This document shows positions 22,428 through 33,640 of a DNA stretch of 64,000 bases, one piece after another (within the stretch, counting starts at the first letter, position 1; each line of letters begins with the position of its first letter). The stretch spans positions 1,984,001 to 2,048,000 of the forward strand of contig JANTQA010000072.1 in the NCBI GenBank assembly GCA_027625915.1, in the 5' to 3' direction. Source of the DNA: Anaeramoeba flamelloides. Taxonomy: Eukaryota > Metamonada > Anaeramoebidae. Position numbers and translations under genes: made by a program. Below the pieces are notes generated by a model that saw only the letters and a program-made list of their open reading frames with translations, was not told the DNA's origin and searched no databases.

Positions 22428-25400
22428 ATGAACCATAAATCTTCAATACTTTTATTTGTTATTCTGGTTCTGGTTCCACTTTCAAAGTGCTGCTCAATTT
22501 GTCCCATCGGAACGATATCAGATCCTGTTAACTGCCAAAATTGTTGGAAAGGGTTTTGTACAAACATAAAGGACTGTACAACGTGTGAAAATGGGTTTTA
22601 TTCTTCTTCGAATCGAAGTATTTGCATTCCTTGTGAAAAGGGTTTTGAAAATAACCAAGAGCACAGCGGATGTGTTGAGTGCCAATTAGGATATTTTAAT
22701 TCGAAAATGGGATCAAGGTGTTTAGCATGCGCGTCAGGCCATTATTCGCCAATGATCGCCATGACGACTTGTTATAAATGCTCGAAGGGATCTTATCAAA
22801 ATAAGCCTTCAAAGTGGCGATGCGATGCTTGTGGTAAAGGCAAGACCACTGATAGCGAAGGATCCAAACAGCAGAGTGACTGTGTTTCTTGTAATGAAGG
22901 CACATATTGCAACAAAACAATCAATTCTGGAGCTGACGTCTGCCCAGAAAATTATAAATGCCCTGCTGGATGCAGTGACCCAATTAAGTGCTCCCTTATT
23001 AAAAAATCTCAAAAAGGAATGGGTGTAAGTCAGCCTTTCAATGATTTTTTTTTTTTACTTTTGTTTTTGAAAAAATCCATTTTACGAATTATTTTCCTGA
23101 AAAGTTGCTGTTGGTTTCAAAACAAAAGGAACAAACTTTTCAAAAATAATTAAAACTCCCAAAAGAATTAAAAAAAAACCGTCAAAGCAACCTGCAATTC
23201 TAAAAGCAAATATCAATACAAACTGCTTTTATGGAATTAAGAAATTTTAATTTTCAATGATCTCCGAAAACCTTTTTTTTGGGAAGCTGAATGAAATTAT
23301 TATTTGATTTATTTTTGAACAAACAACAGTTTTGAAGACGGCACTTTTTTTTATAATTCGAGACACCAACCTCCAAACAAAAAGCAATATTAATTATTTT
23401 TTTTTCTTAGTTATCGGCTGTCAGTATTTTATTACCCGTGAATATTACTTTTAATACTAACAAGATTTATTCACTCAAAACATATTTATTGGCTTCAAAG
23501 AATGTTGAGTCAAGTGATCTTGTTCAAAATTTCAAATTTTGGTTTTTTTTTCGGAAATTTTTGAATATTGGTCAATACAGATTGGAAATTTACCTTGAAA
23601 AGGTTCGAAGATCAAAATTTACTTTCTTTACTTAATTTCTACTTTACTTTAAAGGATAATAGATTTTAGCGCAGGGGGGACAGATATACTTGAAAATAAA
23701 CGGAAAGTCACCAGTACAATATCAAAACAAATTGAATTTAGTTTTACTTTCAATTTTAGAAAATTCAAACTTTTTATATCAAAAGTGATCAATAAATACC
23801 ATCAAAGGTCTCCAAAAACCTACAACAAGTTCCACTTTTAAGACACAAACTTTCAACCGAAATTTAAGGCACAGAAAAATCTCAAATTAAAGCACAAAAT
23901 TTTAGGAATTTTTTTTTTACAAACTATTTTTCTAGAATTTGAATGTTATACCTTAATTTGAGATTTTTTGTGGGTCTTAAATTTCGGTTCAATTCTTGTG
24001 TCTTAAAAGCGGAGCTTACTGTAAAATTTTGTAATTTTTTGGCTTTTTTTTGATTTAGAATCTTTTAAACCATTTTTTCTATTTATTAATTAGAATTCAG
24101 TTCTCACAGAATAAAAAACAGAAAACTCAAGAAACGCTAATGTTAATTTTTTTTTATACCAAAAGAAATAAAAAGAAAATTTAATAAATTTTCACTTATT
24201 TATCAAATTAAAAAAAAGATAACGGCGGTTTTCCAGAATTTAAAAGAATAGAGTAAAATCAAAGATTTTACGCAATTCTTTTGAATTCTGGAAAACCTAA
24301 CGACTACCCAGCCTATGAAAATAATCGTAAAATCTAAATATCTGAATTAAAAAATATTAATATATCATATATATTAAAAAATAATAATATTTCTAATATT
24401 ATTATAAAAAAAGATTCAACCTACTTATCAGCCTTAGTGGGTAATAAACTTATTTTTGAGTCTTTTTATAAAATTCCTAAATAAAAATTTAGGAATTCGG
24501 GAAGTGTGCGCTTTTTCATTATTTCAAAAGAAATGATTAAAATCAAAGATTTTAAAAAATTCTTTAAAATTAAAAAACAACCAATGACGGATAGACAAAC
24601 GTTTAGTGCACACTTTTTAATGGAAAAAAAAAAAAAATTCATCATGTTACAAGTTAATCTCTTAAGGACAGTTTCGGTAATTCCTACTTGAAAGATATCA
24701 TTCACAATCACAACAATTAAAATTTTGATCTGTAACGTTTTTTTAAAAAATATCATCTGTAAAATTCAATTAAAATTTTATAATCACAAAATGTTTTTTT
24801 GAAGAAAAACTTTTGTTCTTCTATCAATAATAAACCCCAATTCAAAATTTTTAACACACCAAAATTCGATTTGTTAAAAAAAAAACTTATTTAATCAATT
24901 CAAGAAGATTTACCAAATTAGAACCATTCACTAATTGAAATGTTAACACTTGTTTATAAATTACAATACTCACAAAAAAATAAATAAATAATTATCAATA
25001 CAAATAAATCATGGGTGTGTTAAAAATTTTGGAGAGAGCAAAACAAAAAATTACATTAGTAAATTTGTTTAAATTCTATTAGGAATATTGATCGATCAAA
25101 TGGTTAGATATTACCAACTAATTTTATTTGAGTTCTTCTATTTGAAACAACTCAACTTTAACAGAATACCAACTGTTCAAAAAAATTTTGATCGAACGAA
25201 ACAAATTACGTAATTCAAACAATGAAATGAAAACAAAAACTAAAAGATGAAAAAATGATTTTCATATTTTGAAAAAATCAAAATTATCTCCAATTTTAAT
25301 GAAATTGAATTATTGTGATTGTTTGGAACGTTTTAGCTGTGTGGAAAATTTTGAATTTTAGTTTAAGTATATAGATTACAATGAAATTATGAATAAACCC

Positions 25401-28400
25401 CGTTCCAAAAATTTGGACACACCCAAAATCAAAAATAGGCAAAAAAAGAAAACTCAATTTATTGTATTTTTCCAAACCTAATATAAAAACCTCATTTAAG
25501 TTACCCGGTATTAATGTTTTAATAAGTAATCATTTTAATCCAAATAAAAGAAAAAAATATAAAACGAAAAAATAAAAATCAGTATGTCCAAAATAATGAA
25601 ACGAGCGAGAACAAAAAATGTATTGCTAAATTTGTTAAAATTACACCAACAATTGTTGATCGATCAAATGATAAGATACCATCAACCAATTGTATGTACT
25701 TTTTTCCAATTCAACAAACTCAACACTAACCTTCTATCAATAAATGAAAAAAAAATCAAGATCTAAGGAAGCAGATTACCTAACTACACTGAACGAAAAG
25801 AAAACAAAAGACAAAAGATAAAAAATGAAATTGTTTGTAAAATCAAAATTATTTCCAAATTGAATGAAAAGTGTAGTATTGATATTCTTTCAACTGTTTA
25901 AACTGTGTCCAAATTTTTGGAATTTAGTTTATTTTATATAATAGATTGTTAGTTTTCAATCTTATAATCTATTCTTGGAAATGGTCAACATTTTATGATT
26001 TCTTCTTTTTGCAATAGAGTAAAAATTGATGATTTAAATGCATTCTTGTAATGAAATATTTATTTAATCACTCAAAATTTTACATGGGATTTTAATTAAA
26101 AGCAATTTAAATATATAAGCAAAATTTCAAAAAAAGGGGCAGATTTTTCATCAGAAAAAAATTTGTTTAAGGGTCTAGTCATTTACCGTGAATGTACTCC
26201 ATACTCAATGAGTAAACTGAGACTAAAAAGGGTATTGTGAAATAGCACTTCTTTTGGTTGACAAAATTCAAATTACAAAAAAAAAATTTCATTGGATTTT
26301 TTTGACAAAAAATTCAAAGAAGAAAAATAAGTTTAAAAGAGTTCATATTTACAAAAAATCAAAATTTAAAAAAAAAAAATTCATCTTTTTTTTTTTTATT
26401 GAGGAGGAAGTGTAGATTACACTCTAAGTGCCCTTTTACTTAAATTCCCTTTCAGAAATTTAAGCGTAAAATCATAGATTTCACGATTATTAATTAACGA
26501 AAATAATTTTAAGCTATCATAATTTAAAATTATTTCATTAAAATTTAATTCTTATAACTTTTTCAGAAAAATTAATCTATCTTTTTTATAGGAAGGACAT
26601 ACCCATAAAAAGTGATCAATATTTTCTCTTATTTCCTTATGTTCATATTTTAAACATAAAGGACAAAATTTATTTGAATTTTTATTTATTACATAATAAT
26701 ATCTATTTAAGCAGTTGGTAAATGTTCTGAATTTTAGAATTGTTGAACTTGATGGATAACTTAAATATCTTTGATTAATAAATAAATTTTTTTGGTTTTT
26801 AATTATTGCGAAATATTTTTGTACCTTCCAACTGGTAGAATTCAACAACTCATTATAATTATAATTATAAATTTCCTTTTTAAGAAGGTTTAAACTCTCC
26901 GACTTCCAGTTAATTTTATTGTTTATTCTTTGATTAAATTTTATTAATTTTTCCAGATAGGGTAGAGATAATTCTTTTAATTTATTTTTGAATTTGAATT
27001 TCTTTTTATTGATTGATATTACCAAATTTTCGAATTTAAATTCTGTTTTATAAATAATAATTGGTGTGTTTCTGTTTATTTTGCAGATTTCAGTAATACA
27101 TTTATTAATCCAAGAGTTTAAATAGTTTAGGGTTGCTATTTTATAATTATATATTTCTAATCCATATGTTAATTGACTTAATATAAAAGATTTAAATAAT
27201 CTTATTTTTAAATTATTTGTTAATAAATTATTATTGAATAATTGTTTAGAACTATTATAAGTTTCTTTTGCAAAAAAAATTCATCTTTTCTCATTTTCTA
27301 TTTCGAAATGGTCAATTTTCTTAAATTTAAAACAAATTGCTTTCTTGAAGTTCGCAATCAATTTAATTCGATTTAATCTGATTTGTGGTTATTTTGTAAC
27401 TCTCTAGATTTGACCAAGTAAGGATTTTGTAACATTCTTGAGATAAAAAGAACTCATTTGAAAAATGAAAAAAAAGAAAAAAAAAGTCACCCAGATCTCA
27501 AAAAGCGCCAAAGAGCGACACTTCAAAACTGACATAGTTGTTTTCGAAATTGTAATTCACAGCCATTCTAATTGGAAATTGATTGTCGCTCTTTGGCGCT
27601 TTTTTCTAAAAATGTTCTCATCTTTAGTTGTTGATTTTTGGAGATCGATCATACATCAATAGGTTGGTTGGTTTTTGATTGGTTTTAGGTACTCATAAAA
27701 ATTACTAAAAATTTTTTTTCCATTCCAGAATAAACAATTTCACCGTAATGACTCGACCCTTAATTGTTTTTTTTTTTTGAATAATAATGTCTTTTACGAA
27801 AGTTTTTATAGATAATAACCAATACAGATTAATAAATAAAAATATTGTATCATCATTGTTGTTTTTAAAAGACAAATAAAAAAAGAAAAACAATAATAAT
27901 AATGTTTGCCCCTAATTTTGAAATTATGCTTATATATATATATATATATATTCAAACAATGATTTATATTTTTTTTAATGTTGTTAAAGCCACTTAGCAA
28001 ACGGGGTCAAGATATTTATTTGTTACTTTTTTATTTTTCAAAACTCCAAATCTTTTTGGAAAACAATAATAACCCACTTAAAATAAGATCATTTTTTCAT
28101 AAAAATATTTAAAACAATCCAATTATTTATAAATCTTTATATTATTAAATTTATACAATTTATTTCTATAAATAATACCCATATTTATCTTTCTAATAAA
28201 TTATTAATATTATTTTTGATATCATATTTATTTTTATAAAAAAAAAAAAAAAAACAATAAATAATAACTATTCTAATTTTATTCCTTAAAAGTCATGTAC
28301 ATTTTCTGTTGAATTTTTCTTAATTCTATTTTCAATAATTGCTTTCATTGTGTTTGTGGTTATTGCTGGGATTATCAAATATAGAAAAATACAAGAAAGT

Positions 28401-28517
28401 AAAAAATTTAAAAGACCAGATAAGATAGAATATTATTCTGATTTTTCCGAGCTTGAAAAAAAGAGAGATTTAGTTCCCAAACCACAGGCAAAAGAAGTTG
28501 TATATTCTGGATTTTAA
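22428..28517 (+). CDS. Secreted-head, single-pass Cys-rich receptor-like protein (GCC2/GCC3-like repeats)
   Basis: Exon 1 (22428-23024) encodes a signal peptide (residues 1-20, hydrophobic LLFVILVLVPL). It is followed by about 170 residues with some 25 cysteines in C-P-x-G/C-x2-C repeats (CxxCxxGxY/F), like the GCC2/GCC3 or ephrin-receptor-type cysteine repeats of protist surface proteins. The donor is GGT|GTAAGT, phase 0. The terminal exon (28293-28517, acceptor TTAAAAG|TCATG, phase 0) encodes a TM helix (FFLILFSIIAFIVFVVIAG) and a basic cytoplasmic tail ending VVYSGF. An optional middle exon may start at 23411 after CTTAG (phase 0, LSAVSILLPVNITF...); it would end at a weak donor at 23599. 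The product is 273 residues without it and 336 with it. Role unknown; topology suggests a surface receptor or adhesion molecule. Joining the exons is my inference from phase and topology. Confidence 0.7.
23829..24018. mobile_element. Foldback MITE family F, clearest copy
   Basis: Inverted arms of about 75 bp: 'ttccacttttaagacacaaa', 'aaccgaaatttaaggc' and 'aatctcaaattaa' on the left return in reverse complement on the right ('ttaatttgagatttt', 'cttaaatttcggtt', 'gtgtcttaaaagcggagc'). Other copies lie at 20425-20610 and 30228-30407. Noncoding; it would fold into a long hairpin in a transcript. Confidence 0.7.
24229..24296. repeat. Long hairpin, arms of about 30 bp
   Basis: 'ttttccagaatttaaaagaat...gtaaaatc' is followed at once by 'gattttac..aattcttttgaattctggaaaa', a nearly perfect inverted repeat. 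Related motifs occur at about 33440-33500 ('gtaaaatcaaagat...tcaattcttttgaattct'). Confidence 0.7.
24833..25363 (+). mobile_element. Family C Tc1/mariner-like MITE, copy 1
   Basis: A 531-bp element bounded by TA dinucleotides, with inverted ends AACCCCAATTCAAAATTTTT and (inverted right) AACTAAAATTCAAAATTTTC. A nearly full-length second copy is at 47786-48320 and a third at 29049-29583. There is no long frame. The ends and the TA target resemble Tc1/mariner elements; this is inferred. Confidence 0.7.
25396..25929 (+). mobile_element. Family B Tc1/mariner-like element, copy 1
   Basis: TA-bounded, with inverted ends AACCCCGTTCCAAAAATTTG and (inverted right) AACTAAATTCCAAAAATTTG. 'Ccaaaaatttggacacacc' is a common Tc1-like terminus. 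A short frame MSKIMKRARTKN... starts at 25584 and is shared in part with copy 2 (31896), so it is either a transposase N-terminal remnant or a conserved noncoding core. It inserts 30 bp from family C copy 1. Confidence 0.7.
26390..27271 (-). mobile_element. 5'-truncated LINE (non-LTR retrotransposon) copy with 18-bp target duplication
   Basis: Flanked by the direct repeat aaaaaaaattcatctttt (26372-26389 and 27272-27289). The tail poly-A appears as poly-T on the left, so the element reads on the minus strand. The single open frame (about 27270 to 26552) covers the end of the reverse-transcriptase ORF: thumb-like LKIRLFKSFILSQLTYGLEI, then W-I-NKCITEI. It ends in a C-terminal CCHC knuckle (CPLCLKYEH... 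DHFLWVC) typical of LINE ORF2. The 3' untranslated part runs 26551-26398. The intact frame over about 240 codons and exact duplications suggest a relatively young copy. Confidence 0.85.
27501..27603. repeat. Perfect 20-bp inverted repeat inside family A copy 1
   Basis: aaaagcgccaaagagcgaca (27501-27520) and its exact reverse complement (27584-27603) flank a 63-bp loop. Family A copies 2 and 3 keep the position but not the exact arms. In copy 2 the arms are 'aaaacgcccaagaat' and 'actcttgggcac'. Confidence 0.85.
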
Positions 28518-29048
28518 AAAATATTATGATGTTTTTTTTAAATGTTTTTAACTTTATTTCTATCTATATATGTATTTCTGAGATTATGAATTCTTAATAA
28601 ACTCTTGAAATATTTTAAATGCTGATATTCATTACTATTTTAATAATAAAATTTAAAAAAATAATAATGAAAAAAAAAATAAAAATAAAATAAATCTTTG
28701 TGTAATCAATACAAAAAATTATTAAATGATAAAACTTTTCTTCTTTTCAAATAATTTTAAATTTCATTATTTTTAGATCATTCTTTTTTTCAAGCTTTCT
28801 TTTATAAACTATAAAAATGAAGTTTGGAAATTATATAACTAAGAATTTCACAAAAAAGTTGCGAATTTTCTTTACTTTTCATCTAAAATTCTCGCTGTTT
28901 GTTGCTATATTCGTAAACTAAAAAAAATTTATTAAGATAAATATTAATACTAATTAAATCAATGACCAATGGATTTATTTCATATTATCTTCATGAAAAT
29001 ATTCCCAAAAAATGGGGAAAAAAAATCCAAAATTGGATGTTTAATCTA
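28518..29048. other. 3' flank of the Cys-rich gene, nothing recognised
   Basis: AT-rich sequence without a frame or paired ends. Confidence 0.4.
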
Positions 29049-29583
29049 AACTCCAATTCAAAAAATTTCTACATCACAAAATTCGTTTTTTTAAAAAATG
29101 TTATTTAATCAATTCTAAAAGAAATACCAAATTATAACCATTTAACTACTGGAATATAAACAATTTTTGATAAATTACAAAATCTCACACCAGCAAAAAA
29201 TAAATAATTATCACTACTAATAAATTATCAGTGTGTTAAAAATTTTGGAGAGGGTAAAAAAAAAATACCATTGTTAAATTTGTTTAAATTCTATTAGGAA
29301 TATTGATCGATCAAATATTTAGATAATATCAACTGTTTTTAATTTGAGTTCTTCTATTATGAACAACTCAAGTTTTACTTAATATCAATTTTTGACAAAT
29401 ATATTTGGATCAAAATAAACAAGTTATGTAATTCAAAAAATAAAATGAAAACAAAAAATTTAAAGATGAAAAAATGATTTTTATATTTTGCAAAAATCAA
29501 GATTTATTTCTAATTTGAATGAAATGGTATTATTGTGATTATATGAACTATTTGAACTGGGTGATAAATTTTGACTTTTAATT
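29049..29583 (+). mobile_element. Family C Tc1/mariner-like MITE, copy 3
   Basis: TA then AACTCCAATTCAAAAAATTT at the left. The interior 'attttggagagggtaaaaa' and 'aggaatattgatcgatcaaat' aligns with copies 1 and 2. The right end 'gggtgataaattttgactt' is more diverged. Noncoding. Confidence 0.65.
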
Positions 29584-30227
29584 TATTGTTCAAAAATATT
29601 TAATTGTATCCTTGAAGGGATGTTTATGATTATAAAAAAAATTTTTTTTTTTAAAATTATAACCAATTATTAATTAATAATCATAAAAATATTATAAATA
29701 AAAAATCTATTTTAGTCCTTTTCAAACTCCAATTATTCTTAATTTAAAAATTAAAAAACAAAAATAAAGAATTTTAAACAAAGTACAAATTCAAAAAAAA
29801 AAATTAAAATAATATTTAATGAATTTATAAATTGGAAATTATCAAGATTAATTTTACACAATTTATTTATCAGTTCAAAAAATCATTTAATCACATTTAT
29901 CAAAGCTCATTTAATAATTATCATTATATCAATAAAAACAAAATTGTTCTTTAAGAAAATTTTTTTCAAATTTTTTTTTAGGAACAAACAAAAAGATATT
30001 AAAATGAAACACAAAAAATACAATTATTCTCTGCATAAAAATAATTGTCTAATGAATAAAAAATTACAAAAAGTGGGATTTTTCAATTTAATGATTTTTA
30101 AACAAAAATTTTAAGAGTTTTTAAATCAAAAAAATAAATGTCCTATATTAGGTTCAATGATAATGCGTGTTAATAAAATTATAATATGTGATAAATATGA
30201 AAATATTTTAAAAAGTATTACAGTCAG

Positions 30228-30407
30228 TTCTACTTTTATTGTATAAACTCTCAACTTATTTAAGGTGTAGAAAAACCTCAAATTAAGGAATAAAATACAA
30301 ATTCTAGTAAAATAATTCATCTCAAAAAAAAATCTAAACAATGTATTTTAATTTAATATTTGTTTGTGTCATTAAATTTAAATGGGGATTTGTATCTTAA
30401 AAGTGGA
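30228..30407. mobile_element. Foldback MITE family F, copy 2
   Basis: The left arm 'agttctacttttattgta...tttaaggtgtagaaaaacc' and right arm 'gtatcttaaaagtggaactt' are inverted counterparts and match the copy at 23829-24018. Confidence 0.55.
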
Positions 30408-31703
30408 ACTTGTCGATAAACAATAAGAAATCAATTTATATTTGTTCCTAAAGATTTGACAATTTATATATCGAACATGAAATATTACCATTAATTAAAA
30501 ACATTTTAAATAATCGAAACTTGTTACATCATATAAAAAAAAAAAAAAAAATCTTGAAATAAATCCAAATATGAAATAAACTTAGAATTTACTAAAAACA
30601 AAAATTTTTGGAAAAAAATTAATTTAATTCAATAAGCTCTAAAAAAAAAAAAAAAAAAATGAAAATGATTTTTAATAATAAAAATATTATTGATGGATAT
30701 TTTAGTTATATTGACAAATAAATCAATTGAATCAATTCCAATTCTTTTAGATTTTTTTTAAAAAATTACAAAAATAAACAATTTAAAACATTTTTAAATT
30801 GATATATTTTTCAATTGAAAATATTAAAACCCACTCAAAAATTTCATAAGTAAATCAGTTACTGTATTTCAAAAAAAAAATGAAAATTTGAAATATATGA
30901 GTGATGATGAAAATAATATCTTTTGAAAGTCAATTGGAAATAAAAATTATTAAAAATAGTAATTGTAATTCAGAAGATACTTTATTAGTGGTTGATTAAT
31001 CCTAATAAGAATAATGTTGAATACATTAAAAAAAAGATCAATTTTATTTATTCATAAAAAGGGGAAACAATGAAGTGTATTTAAATTATAGACCAATTTA
31101 TATTAACCAATGCTTACCAAGATTATTTCAAAAAAAAATATATTCTATAATTTCGTCTTGTGGGGAATTTATTCGTAAATTCCAATTTAGTTTTAGAAAA
31201 AAATATGATGTTCCTGTGGCAGTATAAAACTTTTTAAATATTTATCATACGATAAAATCAAATAATGAAAAGGAATTGATAAAAACCATATTAAAATAAT
31301 TGATATAGCAAAATAAATATGATTTAAATATTTTTAAAATAATAAGAAAACAATCAAAAAATTTATTATAAAAATAAATTACCAAAAATTTTAATTAAAG
31401 TATTATAATGGAGATGGCCTTGTTGTATTTTAAGAGGGTTATATTATTGCCTATTTTATTGGCACTTGTTTCCCATTTTCTTTTATTAAAAATTATCCCA
31501 TTAACAAATCATTTTTAAATGTTTGCAGATGATTTAATCTTAATTATTCGCCAAAATAAAAATCAATTAAATCAAGAATTAATTTCAATATATTAAAGTA
31601 TGTTTCAATTTGGATTAAAAACCCAATAAAGAGAAAATAGTTATATCGAAAGATTTAAAAAACTTTAAAAGTTTGGAATTTATTTGGATACAATTTAACA
31701 TTA

Positions 31704-32232
31704 AAGTCGGATTCCAAAAATTTGGATACACCCAAAATCAAAAATAAAAAAAAAAAAAAAAACTTTATTTATTAAATTTGTCCAAACACAATACAAAATC
31801 CCTTCTAAGTAACACAGTATTAATGTTTTTATAAGTAATCATTTTAATCCAAATAAAAGAAAAAATATATAAAATGAACAAAAACAACAATTGGTGTGTC
31901 CAAAATAATGAAACTAGTGGAACAAAAATTTATTGATAAATTTGTTGAAAATCCAAAAATTGTTGATCGATCATATGATAACATAGACCAATTGTATGTG
32001 ATTTTTCAATTTAACAAAATCAAAACTAGCCTTCTATCAACCATCCAAAAAAATTTACGATCTAACGAAATAGATTATGTAACCGCAAAAAAGGGAAATG
32101 AAAACAAAAACAAATAAAATACAAAAAATGAAATAGTTTATAAAATCAAAATTATTTCCAAATTGAATATAAATTCGAGTATTGTTTTTAATTTAACCAT
32201 TAAAACTGTGTCCAAATTTTTGGAATTTAGTT
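31704..32232 (+). mobile_element. Family B Tc1/mariner-like element, copy 2, nested in the LINE
   Basis: The left end 'ggattccaaaaatttggata' and the right end 'tccaaatttttggaattt' are inverted. The interior aligns with copy 1, including the short frame MSKIMKLVEQKFIDKF... (31896-32117). It interrupts the reverse-transcriptase frame after the FADD block. Confidence 0.7.
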
Positions 32233-32263
32233 GATTTTATAATTTAAATAAATCTAAAGTAAC

Positions 32264-32838
32264 ATATGTCCTTAACAAAATAAAGCACTATTTTTTTCTG
32301 ATTAATATTTTTCGAAATTAAGAACATAACTTAATTCAATTAAACACTGTGATAATTTTTTTAGAATAAAAACACTCTCAACTTTTGAATATCGAAAATA
32401 TTTTTCGAAATTAGTGTGCACTTTTTTATTTTTATTTAAAATTGGGGTTGAGAAAGGCTTGAAATCAAAAAATAAGTTAATATATTAAATTAGAAAGGTT
32501 TTCCAGAGAGTTTATCTTTTTAGTTGAACTTTTTTTAAAATTTTACCATTTAAAACTAAAAATTACATTTGAAAACCAAATTAGTGCCTTTTGTGAAAAT
32601 AAAATTCCCATAATTTAGAATTTGTTTTAGTAAATGAGTTAAAACAAGATAGTGTATCGAAGAATATACATAATTTCAAGTTTGAATTCAATGATTTTGG
32701 CAAAAAATTTTTTCAAGAAAAAGTAAAATTGAAACTTTATTTATTTTTATTTTATTATTTTAGTTTTTTTAATTGTATAAATGGAAAGTATTTGATCATT
32801 TTTTTATTTTTAGTGTTTTTTAGGTCGTAGGGACATAT
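32264..32838 (+). mobile_element. Family D DNA transposon, copy 1, nested in the LINE
   Basis: Inverted ends 'atatgtcctta' and 'tagggacatat'. The whole 575-bp block aligns with 55239-55818 ('tctgattaatatttttcgaaat', 'caacttttgaatatcgaaaat', 'ccagagagtttatctttt'). No coding frame. Confidence 0.7.
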
Positions 32839-33244
32839 AACAACTGCAAACAATTATTCAAAAGCAATTCTTGAATAATAATTTAAAAATTAGATTATTC
32901 AAATCTTTTGTAATAAGGTAATTGAAATATCGGTTAGAAATATATAATTATGAAATATAAACTTTAAATTACTTATATTCTTGGATTAATTTGTACATTA
33001 CTGAACTATGTAAAATAAACCCAAATAAACTAATCCTTATTTATAAAACGGGATTTAAACTTAAAAATATGATAATTTCAGTAAATAAATTGAAATTTAA
33101 ATTAAATAATTATTATATTTTTTATTTAGTATAACTAATAAACTCCAACCAATCAATAATAAAATCAATTGGGTGCAAAAAGATTTAAACGAGCTAACAA
33201 ATGAAATAGATAAATCCACATTTAATGAGTTGCTGAATTCTACC

Positions 33245-33640
33245 TTCCTAATAATTATTTTTTCCAAAATTTCTAAGAATATTGTAAAATCTTTGATTTT
33301 ACCAATATAATAGATAACATTAAAGAAGCCTAGGCATTTCATGTTAGGTTTTATTTTAATTTAAGAAATTAAAGAACTTTTCAATTTTCAGTTTATTTCA
33401 TAAAACTCAGAAAACCCCAAGAAATTTCATTAGGTTTTACAAGAATTTCAAACTATAAAGTAAAATCAAAGATTTTTCTCAATTCTTTTGAATTCTCAAA
33501 AGCCAGCCATTAGATTTTTTTTAATTTACAAAATATAAAGGAAATTTTTTAAAATTTTTGTTTAATTTCTCAAATTGAAAAAATAAACATAGGAACTCCT
33601 GGTTAATCTACAACACTCGGTAACACTCTACAGAAATATT
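33245..33640. mobile_element. Palindromic insertion in the LINE
   Basis: This block separates LINE sequence that is contiguous in the copy at 26390-27271. It contains 'attaggttttacaag', 'gtaaaatcaaagat' and 'aattcttttgaattct', motifs shared with the hairpins at 24229-24296 and 35265-35640. Exact ends not resolved. Confidence 0.5.

Larger units (their letters stand above)
26171..27759 (+). mobile_element. TTAA-flanked DNA transposon, family A copy 1, with nested LINE
   Basis: Flanked on both sides by TTAA (26167-26170 and 27760-27763). Inverted ends: GGGTCTAGTCATTTACCGTG and, inverted from the right, GGGTCGAGTCATTACGGTG. TTAA duplications point to a piggyBac-type mechanism. Without the nested LINE (26390-27271 plus its duplication) the element is about 700 bp, like copy 2. 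A perfect 20-bp inverted repeat lies inside (27501-27520 with 27584-27603). No transposase is visible, so it is non-autonomous. Confidence 0.75.
23025..28292 (+). other. Large transposon-filled intron of the Cys-rich gene
   Basis: If exon 1 joins the TM exon directly, the intron is 5268 bp; with the optional exon at 23411-23599 the second intron is 4693 bp. Inside lie foldback F (23829-24018), a 24229-24296 hairpin, family C (24833-25363), family B (25396-25929), and TTAA-flanked family A (26171-27759), which itself contains a LINE copy. Confidence 0.65.

Noticed and set aside
26552-27025. Host gene of 157 residues
   Set aside because: The frame extends upstream into RT thumb-like sequence and ends in a LINE CCHC knuckle, inside a copy with target duplications.
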